Part shown: piece by piece, positions 8,519-18,531 of the stretch
Position numbering within the stretch: position 1 is the first letter of the stretch
Layout of the letters: the number at the start of each line of letters is the position of its first letter
NCBI RefSeq assembly: GCF_018326285.1
Contig: NZ_AP023363.1
Location: 213,628 to 277,627 of the forward strand
Direction: 5' to 3'
Length of the DNA: 64,000 nt
DNA from: Mycolicibacterium sp. TY81
Lineage (GTDB): Bacteria > Actinomycetota > Actinomycetes > Mycobacteriales > Mycobacteriaceae
Translations under genes and position numbers: made by a program
The notes under the pieces: model-generated
Told to the model about the DNA's origin: nothing
The model's input: the letters and a program-made list of their open reading frames with translations, nothing else
Databases searched by the model: none

Positions 8519-9048
8519 GCACCCCGCATCTGCTGACCAGCTGCAAGGCCACCGACCTGGACGCGGCTTACCGCCACGCGGAATTGGCGATCTGGGACGA
8601 GTTTCAAGGCAGCCTCACCGAGCACCCTCGCGTCTGGCTGTCCCTCGAAGAGGGCGCGACGATCCTGCGCGAGGAAGTCGAGGAGGTGTGGGATGAAGTG
8701 CGCGCCAACCGGAATGGGCGGGCCCGCGCGGAGGCCGCTCAGGCAGGCGCGATGGCCCTGCGGTTTGTGTGCGACCTGCACGAGACTGTCGGCTCCCCGC
8801 AAGCCCGCGGGCGGCTTGCGGCCAATGACGCTCACCGAGCCCTCGCGACCGTCGGTCCTCAGCAGCGCACTTACGCGTCAAGTCACGAAGCCCACGGGTA
8901 CCTGCAGCGCGAGTTCGACGCCTTGTGGTCGGCGGTCAAGCGCGGCGAGCCGACCCGCGAGCTCGCCATCCGAGTGGCCGCGGCGGCAACGCGCTTCATA
9001 GCCGAAATCGTCACTGCACCTGCGCCTTTGACGGTAGTAGCCCGATGA
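8515..9048 (+). CDS. All-helical MazG-like protein
   Basis: 177 aa, with ATGA overlaps at both ends. Residues about 43-88 carry LEEGATILREEVEEVWDEV followed by a second helix AQAGAMALRFVCDL. This is the spacing of the acidic metal-binding helices of MazG/dUTPase-type NTP pyrophosphohydrolases. A second, weaker copy (REFDALWSAVKRGE...AAAATRFIAEIV) follows. If active it would hydrolyse nucleoside triphosphates, a frequent accessory in phage and plasmid operons. The second acidic pair is incomplete, so activity is uncertain. Confidence 0.5.
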   Translation: MSTPHLLTSCKATDLDAAYRHAELAIWDEFQGSLTEHPRVWLSLEEGATILREEVEEVWDEVRANRNGRARAEAAQAGAMALRFVCDLHETVGSPQARGRLAANDAHRALATVGPQQRTYASSHEAHGYLQREFDALWSAVKRGEPTRELAIRVAAAATRFIAEIVTAPAPLTVVAR

Positions 9049-9362
9049 ACGACGACGAGTGGGCAGAGCGCGCGGTGTGCCGTTTGGAAACTCCAGACGC
9101 CCCAGATCTCTGGACCCCTGATCGTCGTCCCATCCGCGCTGTGATGGTGCATTTGGAAGCGATGTGCGCCCGCTGCCCCGTGATCCGCAATTGCGCTGTC
9201 GACGCGGTGACTGCGGACGACGCCGAAGGCGTGTACGCCGGCGTATGGGTGCCGGGCAAGGAGCGGCGTGTTGCGCGAGCGACGGCGATGCGGCGACTCA
9301 AGCAGCTCATCGGAGAGCCCGCCCGCGACGTTGTCGACGAGACACTCGAGGTGCCGGCATGA
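9045..9362 (+). CDS. Second WhiB-like iron-sulfur protein
   Basis: 105 aa from ATG at 9045 (ATGA overlap). The Wbl cysteines are C in RAVCRLET, the pair in MCARC and the fourth in RNCAVD; the turn motif reads GVYAGVW. The C-terminus is basic (KERRVARATAMRR). It is shorter than the first WhiB-like protein and closer to typical chromosomal Wbl length. It is coupled by ATGA to a WhiA-like gene, recalling the WhiA-WhiB partnership that controls division and sporulation genes in actinobacteria. Confidence 0.88.
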   Translation: MNDDEWAERAVCRLETPDAPDLWTPDRRPIRAVMVHLEAMCARCPVIRNCAVDAVTADDAEGVYAGVWVPGKERRVARATAMRRLKQLIGEPARDVVDETLEVPA

Positions 9363-9973
9363 CGGGCGCACAGCAGCAGCAGATGGGCAGGGGATTCGGC
9401 GGCGTAGCCGATGCGGCGCGGTCCCACTTGTGCGAGGTGGACGAGAGTGCCGCAGTGCGCGATCGCCATCTGGCGGCCCTGCTCGCCTTCGCCCCGGGGG
9501 CGCAGTGGACTCGGGACGCGTTGCGAATCACGTTCGGCGACAAGGCGACTGCCGTCTGGGTTTCAGAGTCCCTGGCCGCCACGGGCGTCTCGTTGCTTGA
9601 CGTGCCCGACGGCGCGCTTGTCATCGTGCCCAACGTGCAGAGCGCGTTGGGGCGGTACGGGTTTCGCGGCGGCCGCTGGGTATTCGGGCAGGGGTCCGAC
9701 GCCGCATTGGGCATCGGCCGGGGCGCGATCCACGCCGCTAGCAGGTTCGGTCGCCGCGGCATGAACGTGGCATGCCCCAGCACTCCGCTGATGTTGACGC
9801 TGACCGCTGTGCTGTGCCGGTTGGGTATCACGGCAGCGCCGACCGGTGGCCAACCGCGCGTCACGGTCCGCCCTGGCGATCTCGCCGTGGCGCTCGACCG
9901 GCTCGGTCTTGCTGAGGTCGCAGTCCAGTACCAGCAGGCCATGGCGGCGACGGCACCGAAGGAGAAGCCATGA
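9359..9973 (+). CDS. WhiA-like (LAGLIDADG-type) protein lacking the C-terminal HTH
   Basis: 204 aa, ATGA overlap with the WhiB-like gene. The N-terminal segment AAVRDRHLAALLAFAPG and the later segment LMLTLTAVLCRLGITA plus VTVRPGDLAVALDRLGL follow the order of the two WhiA LAGLIDADG-like halves. WhiA proteins are about 320 aa and end in a DNA-binding HTH, which is absent here. The protein could dimerise with, or titrate, host WhiA or the adjacent WhiB-like protein. The resemblance is by motif order and hydrophobic pattern, not by a strong signature, so it needs a profile search. Confidence 0.4.
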   Translation: MTGAQQQQMGRGFGGVADAARSHLCEVDESAAVRDRHLAALLAFAPGAQWTRDALRITFGDKATAVWVSESLAATGVSLLDVPDGALVIVPNVQSALGRYGFRGGRWVFGQGSDAALGIGRGAIHAASRFGRRGMNVACPSTPLMLTLTAVLCRLGITAAPTGGQPRVTVRPGDLAVALDRLGLAEVAVQYQQAMAATAPKEKP

Positions 9974-10269
9974 CTTTCCCTGGTGGACAGGCTGATTCGT
10001 CGCAGCATTCCGGGACAGGACGGGGCGATGTGATCGACACCGATGCCATGGTGATCACGGGTCAGCCACGTCAGGCTCCCGCCGCAGCCGGCACCGGGAT
10101 TCCCGCCGATGCGGACGAGGCGTACCTGCGCGGACTCTGCGTCGACTGCAAAACAGCCTGGCACGGCCCCGGCCAGCCTCGCTGCGACACCTGCCATGGA
10201 GTTTTCGTACGGCGTGGCCGCACAACGGTTTCCACGCCTGTCCAACAGAAGGGACGTGGTGCGGGATGA
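9970..10269 (+). CDS. Small zinc-finger protein
   Basis: 99 aa, ATGA overlap with the preceding gene. The first 50 residues are Gly/Ala/Gln-rich and probably disordered. The C-terminal part has CVDC and CDTC pairs 12 residues apart, a single zinc ribbon, then a basic tail. Nothing indicates catalysis. It is the last intact gene before the split hydrolase and was probably co-transcribed with it. Confidence 0.55.
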   Translation: MTFPGGQADSSQHSGTGRGDVIDTDAMVITGQPRQAPAAAGTGIPADADEAYLRGLCVDCKTAWHGPGQPRCDTCHGVFVRRGRTTVSTPVQQKGRGAG

Positions 10270-10311
10270 GTACCACAGCGAATGTGACTGCTACGGCGAC
10301 GGACCGCTGAC

Positions 10312-10653
10312 ATGGCCACCAATGCGCCAGTGCGCCGATACACGGTGACCACCAATGACGGGGTTGGCCTCGCCGTCGAAGACCGGGGTCCGGAAGACGC
10401 CGACCACGTGGTGGCGCTATCTCACGGCTGGTGCCTGGACAAGCTGAGCTGGGGCCCGCTGATTCGGCAGGTGGAACGCCAACTGGGGCCTGATGTGCGC
10501 ATCCTGGCCTACGACCATCGCGGCCACGGCCACTCCGATCCCGCCGACATCGACAGCTACACCGTCGAGCAGCTTGGTTCGGATATGGCGTCGGTGTTGC
10601 GGGTGGCGGGCGTGCGCCAACCTGCCCTGCTAGTAGGCCATTCCATGGGGGCC
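10312..10653 (+). pseudogene. Alpha/beta-hydrolase, 5' part split by a Tn554-like insertion
   Basis: 114 codons starting with ATG at 10312. The oxyanion-hole segment LSHGWCLDKLSWGPLI and the strand YDHRGHGHSD are clear, and the nucleophile elbow GHSMGA lies at the very break. The frame then enters the transposon. The missing half resumes at 17,282 with MAILEYLR. Joining 10,653 to 17,282 gives an in-frame hydrolase of about 319 aa, so the insertion sits exactly at the active-site serine motif. Without excision the enzyme cannot be made, although a chimeric reading frame continues to 11,592. Confidence 0.85.
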
Positions 10654-10719
10654 TTAGCTGCCTATTGCGTGAACGTTCGGTACGTTCGCGGCGAGCCTGT
10701 TCCCCTGTGTCACGAACTC

Positions 10720-10752
10720 CACGTAGCAATGCGTTCGTCACATTGCTACGTG
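10720..10752. promoter_or_regulatory. Perfect inverted repeat at the left end of the transposon
   Basis: 12-bp arms CACGTAGCAATG (10,720-10,731) and CATTGCTACGTG (10,741-10,752) with a 9-nt loop. A second short dyad, GAACGT/ACGTTC, lies at 10,671-10,687. Both are within 100 bp of the insertion point and overlap the tnpA start region. They may be recombinase-binding sites or a hairpin limiting tnpA expression driven from outside. Confidence 0.55.
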
Positions 10753-11962
10753 GGAGGTGCGGACTTGCTCGAAGGTGGATTCACTGTCCGGAGGATTGGT
10801 CACGCGGGCGGCCGGCAGTCGTACTGGATTTTCACGCCGTCAGGGGAACTGCACCGGCCGTCGCTGGATGTCTTGACCCGGTTTGGCCCGTCAACCCAAG
10901 AAACGTATGCCTACAGCCTGGTTGATCACCTGAATTGGCTTCATGTGAATCGCAAGCCCACCACCGCGGTGACGCTGGATGACCTGCGCCGCTATATGAA
11001 TGGGCTCACCGGCGCAGCGGATGGTGTCTACGGCGTGCCGTGGCGAGCACCGAAGCAAAAACCGTTGGGCGCGGCGGCAGCAGCCAACGTGGCCACCATC
11101 GTGAAGGTCTACTACCTCGCCCTGGCGGCGAACGGACAGGCCAGCGGCGAACTGGTCGCCGGCTTCGAGACCGCGCCCAGGACGTCGAAACACAAAGGCT
11201 CGCGGCAGGTCACATCAAATCCGTTGGCGCCCCGCAAGTCTGCACGCCGACCACGATTCCTGGCGGACGCGGTGGTCGCGTCGTTGTTCGAGCCGTCGGT
11301 GCTGACCACCGCACGCGATCTGATGATCGTCACATGGCTTCACGACGGTGGCATGCGGGTCGGCGGCATGTGCGGCCTGCGTTTTTGCGACCTTCACCTG
11401 TCCGACAACCACCCGTGCGGCCAACGCGCCGACCCGCATATCCATATAGTCGGCCGGGATGACAACCCCCAACCGGGCACGAGCCAAGGCGTATGCGTCT
11501 GCCGGTCTGAGCGTGGACGGCTATGTCCTGGACGGGGTGATCCGAGCGGTGAGCCCGGCGATGATCAGTACGTTCTACGGATATTTGCTTGACGAGTACC
11601 ACCCGATTGCGCATTTGGTTGACCACGAGCAGGTGCTGGTGCATGTGCAGGGTTCGTCGCCGGGGCGGGCGCTGAGCACCTCGGCTGTGCGCAAGATGCT
11701 GCGCCGGTCGTGTGAGCGGGCCGGTCTCAATGCCCGGATCACCCCGCACGCGTTCCGTCACCGGGCTGCTGCGGCCTTGTACGCGGCGACGGATTTCAAC
11801 GCGGAGATGGTTGCTCAGGAGTTCGGCTGGAGCAGTCCGTCGATGGTCACTGAGTTGTACGGGAAGTCGGCGAACCGAGAAGCGATGCAGCACCTGCACC
11901 GCTTGTGGGAAACGGCGCCCGGCTTGACCACCGGCACCAGCGGTGACGGAGCCCAGGCATGA
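10729..11962 (+). pseudogene. tnpA: TnpA-like tyrosine recombinase, one frameshift
   Basis: The frame from 10,729 continues to about 11,470, where it must shift to reach the C-terminal half, which then runs to 11,962. The shift falls in a run of five C (about 11,466-11,470). Removing one C restores RDDNPNRARAKAYA, as expected for this family. The catalytic set is complete once joined: Arg in HDGGMRVGGM, HxxR as HAFR, and Tyr in SMVTELYGK. The length after repair is about 410 aa. ATGA overlaps tnpB. The single homopolymer indel could be a sequencing error, so the gene may be functional. Confidence 0.75.
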
Positions 11963-14900
11963 GCGCTGAACCTGCAATCGAGCTCTCCGGACCCACACTG
12001 GTTGAGACCGCGTCGGACTACATGCAGCTGTCCGCTGAGCAGCGGTATGAGCTGATCAGTCAGAAGTTCCCGACCTGGCTACTGACGGAGCCGATCGTAT
12101 TCCCGCGCAACCATTCCACCTACGGGTGGGCGTGCCCGGTCAACGGATGTGACGGCGCGATCGGAACAACCAACACCAACTTGCTGTGCATCGCGCACGC
12201 ACGCGAATTCACCCTGCTTCGTGGGTCAAAGACGCTGGCGGAGTTCGCCACCACCGCTGCGCCCACCGGTAGCCGGAGTTGGGCCTGGGCCTTGGAACGC
12301 CGAAAAGGGTGCTCGATCTGCGGTGACAACCGCGAAGCGGCGGGCAATGGATTGTGTTCTCAGCACAATAAGCGCCTGCGACGTGCTCGCCAGCAGGGCA
12401 TTGACGAAACAGACTGGCGTGCAACACAAGAACCGTTGCCACCGTTCGATGACGAGTGCGCGGTGCAGCTCTGCGTCCGAGACGCCGACTGCGGTCAATT
12501 CAGCGGCGCGCACAAGCGCCCGATTTGCCGCACCCACCTGCAAAGCTGGAAGCACTGGCTCACGCAAAGGGGCGCTGAACGTTCCGTGCAGGCGTTCGAG
12601 GAATGGTTGTCCTGGCCGGTGACTGTTGCCTCGACCAGGACGCTCGACAGCCGCGGCGAACTGCACTTGGCGGCCTTGCCCCCAAGTTTGCAGCGCGAAA
12701 TCCGCTACGGGCTCGACCGCCACGCCAAAACGGCGAGGCGCACGCAGTGGCGGCCGATGGATATCCAGGCGGTGGTGGATCGGCTTGCCGCGGCCGGTGC
12801 TGTGTCCCTGCTGGACCCGATCGTGGAGGAGATCGCAGAGGATCAGGAAAACAGGCCCCAGCAGCGCATCTGTCGGGATCTGCCCGTCGCGGCGCGGAGC
12901 CTTCTGTTGACCAAGCAGACCGCGAAGGACGCGGGCTGGTTTGATCATGTCTTCTCCGGCGGGAAGCAGTTCTCTGGTAGTCAAATTGGTGAACGTCGTC
13001 GTTCAGTATGGGACTTGAACCGCATCTCCCAGCGGTGGCTGCGCGATGCCCTGTGGGATTACCTCTACGACCAGTCCCTCGAACCCGATGGGAAGCGGAT
13101 TTCGGCGGGGACGGTGTTTTATCGGCGCGCTGGTGTCGGGCTGCTGTCGTATGTTCTGGAACAGATACGGCCTGACCACGGCAGCGATCCGTCGCTGCTG
13201 CACGCTGCCGACGCTCACGCGATCAAAGAACTGATCAACCTGTGGTTCACCGAGAAAATCCCTGTTCCAGCTCTTATTGACGTAGCCAGAAAAGTCGACG
13301 GGGTGATGACCGAGCGGTCACGCCACATCTTGATGCGTAACGCCCATATTGTGCTGGCGCACAATAAGGAACGCGGCCGGACATCGACAACACCTGAGGA
13401 TTTCCTTCTGCGGTTCCCCGACTTCCCGGTTCCCGCCAGAAGCCCGCTGCCCCGACCGTTGAGCTTCGGTGATTATCAACTGCTCGTAGATCCCGACAGC
13501 CTGCGTGCACTCGACGAATTGGACTCCGCAGAGGTGGGCCTGTCTGACGTGTGGCTGGTGCAGGCGTTTCAGGGCGGCCGGATCAGCGAGGTCCTGAACC
13601 TGCGCCTGGGGTGCATCGGGCTGGTCGGGGTGGCGCAGCCGTACCTGTGGCGCGACATCAGCAAAGTCAACGTGGTCGATTACGGAATACCCTGCCACGT
13701 ACCGGTTTACGAGCGGCTGCTGCGCCGCCAGGCGATCACCAAAGCCAAACTCCGTAACCGTTACCGCAAACGCCTCGCCGCGCTCGACGGCCGCGGGCGC
13801 GAGCGGCTGGAGGCCGAATGGGAACGGACCATGCCGCTGTTCCCCGGCGCGCACCTAAACCCCGATCTGACCCTGGAAGTCTCCTACACCTCGTTCAGCA
13901 AGACATGGAAGAAATGGTTCGCCGGCCTGGGCCTGTCCGGGATCACCACCCACCAGACCCGCGCAACGCTGGCAACATCGCTGCTCAACAACGGTGCACC
14001 GGCAGAACTGGTCCGCCAACTGCTCGGCCATTTCTCCGACGAAGCACTCGCACACTACGCCCGCTACAACGACGCAAGCATGGCCAAGCACCTCAAGCAG
14101 ATCTGGGCCGCCGGACCAGGAACCAACAAACCCGGCACCATCCTGCTGCGCCCCGGCGACCTCGACGCTGACCCGGCGACGCTTCGCGACAGGATCGACC
14201 TCGCGGTCATCCCGGTCGAGCACGGAATCTGCCGGTACGGGCCCGTCGTCGGCGGCGAGAGCTGCCCCTTCGCGAAGAACTGCACCAACGGCCCGCAAGG
14301 CCCGTGCGAGCACTTCGCCCTCACCGGCGCTGATCTGGCGTACTGGGAACGCAAGCGCGACGCCGCTTTCCATTTCGCCGAGGCGCCCCTAACGAGGACG
14401 CCCGCGACTACATCCCTGTCTGCCTGGGACCCGTGGCAGCCGGTTCTCGCCGGATTACGCGAAGCCCTTGATGAGCTCGGCCTGCTCGAAGAAGCCGAAA
14501 AGCTCGACCTGCGCAGCCCCACCCATGACTACTTCCATCCGGTGTTCACCACCGGCTGGACGCTCGACCAACTCACCCCCACCGGTTCAAGGATCGGAGA
14601 CGACGACCGCATGACTACGCACAGTCCAAAACCACGAGTTGCCGCAAAGCGCCGACGCCCAGTGGAAGCGATCGAGAAACGAGCACACCGCAGCATCGAG
14701 TGCGAACAACGGGTCCGAAAAGCGTTGAACAGACTCACGAAAACCGGGATTCCATTCACCGTCAAAGACGTGTGCGACCTCGCCGGGGTCGGCAAGACAT
14801 TCATCTACGACCCGCGCCATCCCGAACTTACCCAGGCCATCCTCGACGCGCGCAACGCCTCGCAGATCGCCGTTACGACCCGGGCAGAAGACCGCGTTGA

Positions 14901-15219
14901 CGGTCGAACCTCGTCCTGGCGCGAAAGAGCCATCAACGCCGAATCCCACGCCAAGAAGCTCAAATCCGACCTAGCCGACCGGGATTCACGCATCGCCGAC
15001 CTTGTCGGTCAGCTCTACGACCCCGACGGCGTGCATCTAGTAGACGAGAACGCCCGGCTGAGAGGCCTGCTGGCCGTTGCGAATCAGAACCTCAAAGACG
15101 TGCACACCGAAGTCCAGAAGCTCACGCGATCGCTCGACGCGGCACGAGCCAACGTCAAACGGGAGCGCCAACGCAACGTGACTCAGCTGTTCACCGCCGA
15201 CCACCCCGTCCAGCAGTAG
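11959..15219 (+). CDS. tnpB: TnpB-like tyrosine recombinase fused to a TnpC-like protein
   Basis: 1086 aa. The N-terminal third holds Cys pairs (CSIC, CVRD), perhaps zinc-binding. The recombinase core lies at about 480-705, with Arg in GGRISEV (about 540), HxxR as HQTR (665-668) and the candidate nucleophile Tyr in EALAHYARY (about 700). A Cys cluster (ESCPFAKNC) follows. From about residue 885 the sequence is TnpC/DUF6262-like: basic HTH region [16 protein letters not shown], then a long coiled coil. Tn554 TnpB is about 630 aa and TnpC a separate protein. An internal ATGACT at 14,611 looks like a relic of an ATGA gene junction. Confidence 0.8.
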   Translation: MSAEPAIELSGPTLVETASDYMQLSAEQRYELISQKFPTWLLTEPIVFPRNHSTYGWACPVNGCDGAIGTTNTNLLCIAHAREFTLLRGSKTLAEFATTAAPTGSRSWAWALERRKGCSICGDNREAAGNGLCSQHNKRLRRARQQGIDETDWRATQEPLPPFDDECAVQLCVRDADCGQFSGAHKRPICRTHLQSWKHWLTQRGAERSVQAFEEWLSWPVTVASTRTLDSRGELHLAALPPSLQREIRYGLDRHAKTARRTQWRPMDIQAVVDRLAAAGAVSLLDPIVEEIAEDQENRPQQRICRDLPVAARSLLLTKQTAKDAGWFDHVFSGGKQFSGSQIGERRRSVWDLNRISQRWLRDALWDYLYDQSLEPDGKRISAGTVFYRRAGVGLLSYVLEQIRPDHGSDPSLLHAADAHAIKELINLWFTEKIPVPALIDVARKVDGVMTERSRHILMRNAHIVLAHNKERGRTSTTPEDFLLRFPDFPVPARSPLPRPLSFGDYQLLVDPDSLRALDELDSAEVGLSDVWLVQAFQGGRISEVLNLRLGCIGLVGVAQPYLWRDISKVNVVDYGIPCHVPVYERLLRRQAITKAKLRNRYRKRLAALDGRGRERLEAEWERTMPLFPGAHLNPDLTLEVSYTSFSKTWKKWFAGLGLSGITTHQTRATLATSLLNNGAPAELVRQLLGHFSDEALAHYARYNDASMAKHLKQIWAAGPGTNKPGTILLRPGDLDADPATLRDRIDLAVIPVEHGICRYGPVVGGESCPFAKNCTNGPQGPCEHFALTGADLAYWERKRDAAFHFAEAPLTRTPATTSLSAWDPWQPVLAGLREALDELGLLEEAEKLDLRSPTHDYFHPVFTTGWTLDQLTPTGSRIGDDDRMTTHSPKPRVAAKRRRPVEAIEKRAHRSIECEQRVRKALNRLTKTGIPFTVKDVCDLAGVGKTFIYDPRHPELTQAILDARNASQIAVTTRAEDRVDGRTSSWRERAINAESHAKKLKSDLADRDSRIADLVGQLYDPDGVHLVDENARLRGLLAVANQNLKDVHTEVQKLTRSLDAARANVKRERQRNVTQLFTADHPVQQ

Positions 15220-15229
15220 GCGTCTCGTA

Positions 15230-17191
15230 ATGATGGATACGGGTGTGTGCGATTCAGGTGTGCGATCTAAGTGGGCGATGGGGACCGGGTTTTCGACGGC
15301 TGCTCGCATGGTCTGGTCGGCGGCGATCGCGGTGACGGTGTCAGTGTTCTCGCTCTTTTCGATCGGGCAAGTCCGTTGGCCGGCAACGCCTCACGGCGTC
15401 GGACTCGAGGTATGGACCTCGGTGGGGCAGGTGGTCTGTCTGGTCGCGCTCGTTGGTGCCGGTTGCCTGTGGCGCCGCGGCCGGCAGCTACTCGCGAGGC
15501 TGATCGCGGTGGTATCTCTGGCCGCATTCGTGGTCGTCACACTCGGCATACCCCTTGGCGGAACCAAGCTGTACTTGTTTGGAATCTCGGTCGATCAGCA
15601 GTTTCGCACCGAGTACCTGACCCGGCTTACCGACAGTCCCGCTTTGGCCGACATGACCTATACCGGGCTGCCCGCGTTCTACTCGCCGGGTTGGTTTTGG
15701 ATCGGCGGCCGTGCGGCACACCTTGCCGGCATGCCGGGCTGGGAGGTGCTCAAGCCCTGGGCGATCACATCGATTGCCATCGCCGCCGTGCTGGCATTCG
15801 TGCTGTGGTCGGCACTGGTCAAGTTCGAACATGCGCTGATAGTCACGGCCGCGACCACCGCCACCATGCTCGCCTCCGCTTCAGCGGAGCCTTACAGCGC
15901 AATAATCACCACGCTGCTGCCACCGGTGCTGGTGCTCGCCTGGTCAGGTTTACGCGCAGAAAGTGGCGGGCACCGCGCCGGTGGCTGGGCCGCAGTGATC
16001 GGCGTCGGCATGTTCCTTGGCGTGACCGCGACGTTCTACACGCTGCTTTTCGGCCTCGGCGCTCTGACCGTGACGGTGATGGCCGCCCTGCTGGCGGTCA
16101 CTCGACGCAGCACGCAGCCCCTGGTGCGTCTGACTGCCATGGGGACTATCGCCATCGCCATCGGCCTGACGACATGGTCGCCGTTTCTTCTGCGGGTGGT
16201 GCGAGCACCAGTATCCAACACTGGAAGTCCCTGGCACTACCTGCCCGCGGCCGGTGCGGTGCTGACCTTTCCGATGTTGCAATTCACGCTGCTGGGGGGG
16301 CGCTCTGCATGCTGGGCACGCTCTGGCTGGTAGTACGGGCCCGTTCGTCAGTTCCAGCCGATGCTCTAGCCATCGGAGTAGTGACCGTCTACTTGTGGTC
16401 ACCGCTGTCGATGCTGGCCACGCTAGAGGGCACCACTCTGTTGTCGTTTCGGCTGCAGCCCACGCTGACCACATTGTTGGCCGCCGCCGGAGCGTTCGGG
16501 TTTATCGAGGCGACGCAGGCCCTCGCGCATGCGCGGCCTGCGTGGAGCCGCAACATCGTTGTCATGGCAGCCGTCGTCGGAGCCGTCGGGGCGATCGCAT
16601 TCGTTTGCGACATCCCCAACACGTTGAGACCCGACCTGGTGGTTGCGTACGCCGACACCGACGGTGACGGCCACCGCGCCGACGGCCAGTCGGCCGGGGT
16701 CGAGCGGTACTACGCCGAGATCGATAAGCAGATCACCAGCACGACGGGCCGCCCCCCGCAACCAAACCGTCGTTATGACCGCCGACTACGGCTTCCTCGC
16801 CATCTACCCGTACTGGGGGTTCCAAGGGCTGACCCCGCACTACGCTAACCCGTTGGCGCAGTTCGATACTCGCGCAACAGAGATTGAAAGCTGGCCTGAG
16901 CTCACGACATCGGCGCAACTGGCCGCCCGCCTCGACGGGTTGCCATGGCCAGCGCCGACGGTGTTCCTCATGCACCGCGGCGCCGACAAGACCTACACGC
17001 TGCGCCTGGCCAAAGACGTCTACCCCAACCAACCCAACGTCAAGCGCTACACCATCGAACTGGACTCAGCTCTGTTCGACGGCCCGCAGTTCACCGTCAT
17101 CGACATCGGCCCGTTCACTCTGGCCGTCAGAACGCTTCTGCCGCGACAAAACCTGGTGACTCCTCCCTCGCGATACGGGGGTGACAAATGA
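15230..17191 (+). pseudogene. aftA: aftA-like galactan arabinofuranosyltransferase cargo gene, two frameshifts
   Basis: A multi-helix membrane protein in three frame segments: 15,230 to about 16,305, to about 16,755, then to 17,191. The signature [16 protein letters not shown] with [14 protein letters not shown] belongs to AftA (GT85), the membrane enzyme that adds the first arabinofuranose to galactan in mycolic-acid bacteria. Breaks fall in a G7 run (one G missing) and a C6 run (one C extra). Each single-base repair restores the family reading: [13 protein letters not shown], and [13 protein letters not shown]. Repaired length is about 650 aa. Either decayed cargo or homopolymer error. Confidence 0.8.
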
Positions 17192-17281
17192 ACCGGTTTC
17201 AGCAGTGTCGCGAACGCGTTCTCAATATTAGGACCAGGTCAAACAATGACCAGAATTAATTTTCGGCAACTAATGCCGGTG

Positions 17282-17899
17282 ATGGCGATATTGGAGTATC
17301 TGCGGCTACCCATCGAGCAGCGGCCAGTAGAACCAGTCGGGCTGGTCCTGGCGGCCACCGCCGCGGGCCATCTGGCCCAGCACGGTGTGGGCCGGTTGTT
17401 GGGCATTCCATTCATCGGTGTCCTGGCTGACACCTTGGGCCACCCGCACCGCGGTGGAGACAGGGCGGTGCGGGCGCTAGTGCGGCCGATGTGCCGGGCG
17501 ATGACGCGGGCCTGCGGCCTGTGCCAGACCGATCGGGAGACGGTGACCGCGACAGTGGCGCACGCGGTGTACTCAACGCCGCTGTCGACCGCGGCCGGGT
17601 TCCTGCCGAGCCTGAAGAGGTTTGACGCCTACAACGTACTGGAGTCGATTCATACACCGACGGTGGTGATCAGTGGCGGCACCGACATGTTCACCCCCGC
17701 CGCCCTGGCTCACGACTTAGTGGCGGGCATCGCCGGGGCCCGCCACCGCCATCTTCCGACCGCTGGCCATATGTTGCTGCACGAGGCGCCTCGAGTGGTT
17801 GCTGACGAGATCGCCCGCACCATCTCGACACACCAGTCCGGCAGCACGGTCGGCCGTGGAATCCGCACGGCGGCAGCCCGTTTGGTGGTGCAGTCATGA
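17282..17899 (+). pseudogene. Alpha/beta-hydrolase, 3' part
   Basis: 206 codons that continue the frame of the 5' fragment at 10,312-10,653. They contain a helical cap region, the acid-bearing strand segment TPTVVISGGTDMFTP and the catalytic His in LPTAGHMLLHEAP, which complete a Ser-Asp-His triad with the left half. Small in-frame starts upstream (17,246) belong to the transposon end. The 3' end overlaps the DUF1643 gene by ATGA, so the hydrolase was an integral member of the accessory operon before insertion. Expression of this fragment alone should not give an enzyme. Confidence 0.85.
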
Positions 17900-18531
17900 C
17901 CATTCCGTTTGAGTTGCACCTGCATCACAAGGATCTGGCGCACTTTTCTGAAGACGGTCGGTATCGGTATTGGCTCAAGCGTCCGTTGTCCGAGGGTCTG
18001 CCGTGGATGGGGGTGGTGGGGTGCAACCCCAGTACCGCCGGTGGATTTAGGAACGACCAAACCACCCGGCAACTGTGCAGTTTCGCCAAATTGTGGGGCC
18101 GCGGCGGATACGAGTTGTGCAACGTTAGTGCCGGGGTTTCTACCGATCCCAAGCGGCTCGCCAGCATGGCCGATCCGGTCGGGCCGGAGAACGATTTCTG
18201 GTTGCAGCACCTGGCCGACACGTACGACTTCATCTTGCTGTGCTGGGGCAGTAATGCCGATCCGGCTCGGGCCCGCGTGGTGGCCCGACGGTTGTGGCAG
18301 GCCATGCAGGACAAGGGCGGCACCCTGGCCACCTTGGGGTGGACCTCCGGCACGAATCCGCAGCCACGTCACCCCTGCCGCCTGGCGCACGCCACACCGT
18401 TGCAGCTGCTCACCGCAAACGAGGACCGCGATTACAGCTGGATCGACCCGCGGTGGACTCAGCTGATCGCGGACACCTCGTTTCTGGATACCGACTTGGC
18501 GACAGATCGGAGGCCGCGCAATGTCGGCTGA
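17896..18531 (+). CDS. DUF1643-family protein
   Basis: 211 aa, ATGA overlap with the hydrolase remnant. The family signature is seen as GVVGCNPSTAGG, NDQTTRQLCSFAKLWG and the later ILLCWGSN. DUF1643 proteins are small, of unknown biochemical function and frequent in phages and mobile elements. Residues 1-190 cover the full family length. Expression must come through or from within the upstream transposon, or from an internal promoter. The last 11 bases overlap the next gene. Confidence 0.85.
   Translation: MTIPFELHLHHKDLAHFSEDGRYRYWLKRPLSEGLPWMGVVGCNPSTAGGFRNDQTTRQLCSFAKLWGRGGYELCNVSAGVSTDPKRLASMADPVGPENDFWLQHLADTYDFILLCWGSNADPARARVVARRLWQAMQDKGGTLATLGWTSGTNPQPRHPCRLAHATPLQLLTANEDRDYSWIDPRWTQLIADTSFLDTDLATDRRPRNVG

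Larger units (their letters stand above)
10654..17281 (+). mobile_element. Tn554-like tyrosine-recombinase transposon inserted in a hydrolase gene
   Basis: About 6.63 kb, defined by the two hydrolase halves that rejoin in frame at its borders. It contains a TnpA-like recombinase (frameshifted), a TnpB-like recombinase fused to a TnpC-like coiled-coil protein, and a cargo aftA gene with two frameshifts. The tnpA-tnpB-tnpC order is that of the Tn554 family, which inserts without long terminal repeats or target duplication. No terminal repeats longer than a few bases were seen, consistent with this family. Border positions may be off by up to about 6 bp because of the crossover core. Confidence 0.8.
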
